This document shows positions 62,047 to 64,000 of a DNA stretch of 64,000 bases, piece after piece. The translations under genes were made by a program, and so were the position numbers. Below the pieces are notes generated by a model. The model did no database searches, had not been told where the DNA came from, and worked only from the letters and a program-made list of their open reading frames with translations. Origin of the DNA: Clostridia bacterium (GTDB lineage Bacteria > Bacillota > Clostridia > Oscillospirales > CAG-272); assembly GCA_017467105.1 (NCBI GenBank), contig JAFTSU010000009.1, positions 1 through 64,000 on the forward strand, written 5' to 3'. Position 1 is the stretch's first letter. Every line of letters begins with the position of its first letter.

Positions 62047-62075
62047 TTGTTGATAAATATCCGTCATGTTATAAT
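62047..62075 (+). promoter_or_regulatory. Promoter of the M81/M24 operon
   Basis: TTGTTG (62047-62052), 17 bases, TATAAT (62070-62075), followed by a GGGAGG ribosome site and ATG 62103. Confidence 0.65.
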
Positions 62076-62102
62076 AAAGAAAACACGGGAGGTTAATATC
62101 AG

Positions 62103-63497
62103 ATGAAGATAATAGTAGCGTCATTTCAATGTGAGTCAAACAGCCTCGCCAAGCTTCGTCCAAGTATTTCTGATTTCGAATACTTCAGAGGAGAGGACAT
62201 TTTTAAAAAACTGGCAGTAAGGGATATATTTGAAGAAAAGGGATACGCGGTCATTCCGTCGATTTATGCTGTAGCTTTACCGTCAGGCACGGTCGACAGG
62301 AATATTTATGATCATTACGCAAGTCAGATACTTAATACAGTGCGTGACAATCCCGACGCAGACGGTATTTTTATTTTCTTCCACGGAAGCATGCATGTTG
62401 AGGAGATCGGTAGCGCCGAGCTTAATATTTTGAAGGAGATCAGGAGGATAGTTAATCCTGAGTGCCTTATCGCACTCTCACTTGATGCGCACGCAAATAT
62501 TACCGACGAGTTATCTGACTACGCGGATATTATAAGTGGCTTCAAAACGGTGCCTCATACAGATCAGCGAGAGTGTCAGCGGCGAGCAGCAAATGCGCTT
62601 TGCTATTGTCTTGAAAACGGGATTAAGCCGTATACCTACATTCAAAGAGTGCCGTTCCTTCTGAAAAATGATACCCTGCAGACCGCCTTCGAGCCCTTGA
62701 AAAGCCTTATAGATGAAACGCTTTTGCTTGAATCAGAATCGGACGTATTAACAGCTAATCTGTTTCTCGGTCATTGCTGGATCGACGCGCCGAATACCAG
62801 TGCTTCGACGGTTGTTTGCGCTGCGGACAAAAAGCGCGCAGAGTTGGTTGCAAAGGATCTTGCGAACAAGCTATGGGCTACGAGAAGGGATTACAAATTT
62901 CTCTGCGAGGCGGAGCTTCCCGAGGAGTGCGTCAAGCGTGCTGTTGATGGGGAGGAGCATCGGATATTCATCACAGACAGCGGTGACAATACTACCGCCG
63001 GTGCTGAGGGAGATTCGGTTGATATTCTTAAGCTTATTCTGAAGATAGCGCCCGAGAAAAAGACCTGCGTTGCCGGAATAACCAATGGAGAAATAGTTAA
63101 CGGATTTTGGGGTACCAAAGACGGTGACAAAGTACAATTATCATTACTCGGTGGAATTGATGCGACTGTAAAGGTACACGGAGAGATATTGGGTTGGACC
63201 AAGGAGATCATAGGCAGGAGCCTGACGCTTTCGATAGGTAACGTGGACGTTGTATTTACCGAGCTTCGCAGTGCATTTATAGAAAAGGGGAATTTTGACA
63301 AGGCGGGAGTCGATCTTCTATCCTACAGAATAGTAGTTGTAAAGCTGGGATATCTTTTTACAGAGCTGAAGCCGTTTGCTGACAGAGAATTATTCGCTCT
63401 TTCTGACGGCGCAAGCTGCGTTGAGCTATCAAGACTTGGACTGAAAAAAATAATTCGACCCATGTTCCCGCTTGATGATTTTGAGTGGAAGGCATAA
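62103..63497 (+). CDS. M81-family metallopeptidase (MlrC-like)
   Basis: This 464-aa protein is related to MlrC, which hydrolyses linear microcystin peptides in Sphingomonas. Most Firmicutes members have unknown peptide or amide substrates. The zinc region shows FFHGSM (His94), SLDAHANITDEL (Asp128, His130) and FKTVPHTDQRE (His152). FITDSGDNTTAGAEGDS lies later (about 282-298). The length is slightly below the usual 490 aa. CGGGAGG precedes the ATG. It leads a pair with the M24-type gene. Confidence 0.85.
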   Translation: MKIIVASFQCESNSLAKLRPSISDFEYFRGEDIFKKLAVRDIFEEKGYAVIPSIYAVALPSGTVDRNIYDHYASQILNTVRDNPDADGIFIFFHGSMHVEEIGSAELNILKEIRRIVNPECLIALSLDAHANITDELSDYADIISGFKTVPHTDQRECQRRAANALCYCLENGIKPYTYIQRVPFLLKNDTLQTAFEPLKSLIDETLLLESESDVLTANLFLGHCWIDAPNTSASTVVCAADKKRAELVAKDLANKLWATRRDYKFLCEAELPEECVKRAVDGEEHRIFITDSGDNTTAGAEGDSVDILKLILKIAPEKKTCVAGITNGEIVNGFWGTKDGDKVQLSLLGGIDATVKVHGEILGWTKEIIGRSLTLSIGNVDVVFTELRSAFIEKGNFDKAGVDLLSYRIVVVKLGYLFTELKPFADRELFALSDGASCVELSRLGLKKIIRPMFPLDDFEWKA

Positions 63498-63534
63498 ACA
63501 ATTTAAATACAATAAATAAGAGAGGAAGACTAAA

Positions 63535-64000
63535 ATGGCATACTACAATAAAAAGGAAACAGAAACCAGAGTAGCAAAGGTTGTCAAGCTACTTAATGAA
63601 AAGGACACCGATATAGCGATTATTTATTTTGATGAGCTGAACGTCGCTAACGGTTGGTATCTGACCGGATGGTGCGGACAGTTTGAGAAGGGTGCTGTGC
63701 TGGTAGGACGCGACGGAACGACTATGCTTCTCGGAGGCCCGGAAAGCGAGCCCTTTGCTAAACAGGATTCAGCTATCACGGACGTTCGTTGCTTCCCGGT
63801 ATTTATGGTACCTGACGAGGAGTATCCTTTAGCTACCATAATCAGCTTTTCAGATCTCTTTGCCGAGCTTAGCAAGAAATTCTCTGTTAAGAAGGTTGGT
63901 CTTGTCGGTACTACCGATATGCCTTACGCTGTTCATCAGGATCTGGTTAAGGGCTTTGAGGGCTGCGAGATCGTTGATCTTACTGACGATTATCTTAAGT
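63535..64000 (+). CDS. M24-family (Xaa-Pro aminopeptidase/creatinase-like) protein, N-terminal part
   Basis: The frame starts at ATG 63535 behind AGAGGAAG and runs off the right edge (155 residues visible). The N-terminal fold of creatinase/aminopeptidase P is recognisable: TRVAKVVKLLNEKDTDIAI (11-29), then NGWYLTGWCGQFE, which matches the family FxYLTGF-type segment. The catalytic pita-bread domain is outside the window, so the activity is unconfirmed. It is 37 bp behind the M81 gene. Confidence 0.75.
   Translation, partial: MAYYNKKETETRVAKVVKLLNEKDTDIAIIYFDELNVANGWYLTGWCGQFEKGAVLVGRDGTTMLLGGPESEPFAKQDSAITDVRCFPVFMVPDEEYPLATIISFSDLFAELSKKFSVKKVGLVGTTDMPYAVHQDLVKGFEGCEIVDLTDDYLK

Overview
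The window looks like a chromosomal segment of an uncultured, gut-type member of the Clostridia (Firmicutes). The evidence is the sporulation-lineage pair ytfI-ytfJ(gerW), a CotJC-type manganese catalase, a DacF-type carboxypeptidase, an ecfA1-ecfA2-ecfT-truA block, strong GGAGG ribosome binding sites, and promoters with TTGACA-17-TATAAT spacing. No plasmid or active phage backbone is visible. No species assignment is possible from the sequence alone.

Layout. 1-2.0 kb is an accessory patch: a truncated gene, two unrecognised minus-strand genes joined by a 4-bp overlap, and two sequences that look like tRNA 3' ends, suggesting old integration boundaries. 2.1-3.6 kb holds a Mn-catalase, an acetyltransferase and tRNA-Pro. 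3.9-11.9 kb is a complete histidine operon (TrpR-like regulator, hisZ, G, D, C, B, H, A, F, IE) starting from one consensus promoter with a palindrome at the expected start site. It is followed by an HPr-like gene that lacks the phosphorylatable histidine. 12.4-19.4 kb is a sugar island (GH42-like hydrolase, L-fucose isomerase, two AraC regulators) interrupted by a frameshifted phage or mobile-element relic. 19.5-23.1 kb has a TraX-like membrane protein and a metal-efflux operon (ArsR/CadC, HMA protein, P-type ATPase). 23.2-32.3 kb is a long minus-strand housekeeping run: lon, engB, M50 protease, scpA, scpB, ytfI, ytfJ, dacF, rluB, GNAT. 32.5-42.1 kb is carbohydrate metabolism: galM, a deacetylase, a small kinase, then a tightly coupled GH13 / GH36 / GPH transporter / GH1 operon. 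42.3-51.1 kb carries ruvC, an rRNA methyltransferase, the ECF module with truA, a class A PBP, a YgjP-type metalloprotein and exodeoxyribonuclease III. 51.2-64 kb is again accessory: AraC with a Gfo/Idh oxidoreductase, a CoiA-like nuclease gene flanked by about 89-bp direct repeats beside tRNA-Val, a dNTPase, an M14 peptidase, a SorE-like dehydrogenase/aldolase pair under a DeoR regulator, and AraC with M81 and M24 peptidase-family genes.

How the parts work together. Catabolic blocks are each paired with a local regulator transcribed divergently, and in two cases (fucI/AraC and aldolase/DeoR) the two promoters share an overlapping TATAATTATA -10 region. This would make the pair behave as one switch. 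The galactoside operon encodes uptake plus three hydrolases for cytoplasmic breakdown of alpha-galactosides and alpha/beta-glucosides, and GalM lies nearby.

The features most worth following up are the CoiA-like gene between tRNA-linked direct repeats, the phage relic wedged between a regulator and a hydrolase, the HisR/YerC-type operator, the 42-bp tandem repeat between hisH and hisA, a PBP gene whose Shine-Dalgarno sequence sits in a terminator arm, and an AraC gene that appears to be leaderless. I did not find a clearly new multi-gene system. The CoiA-like insertion is the best candidate for an unusual element.
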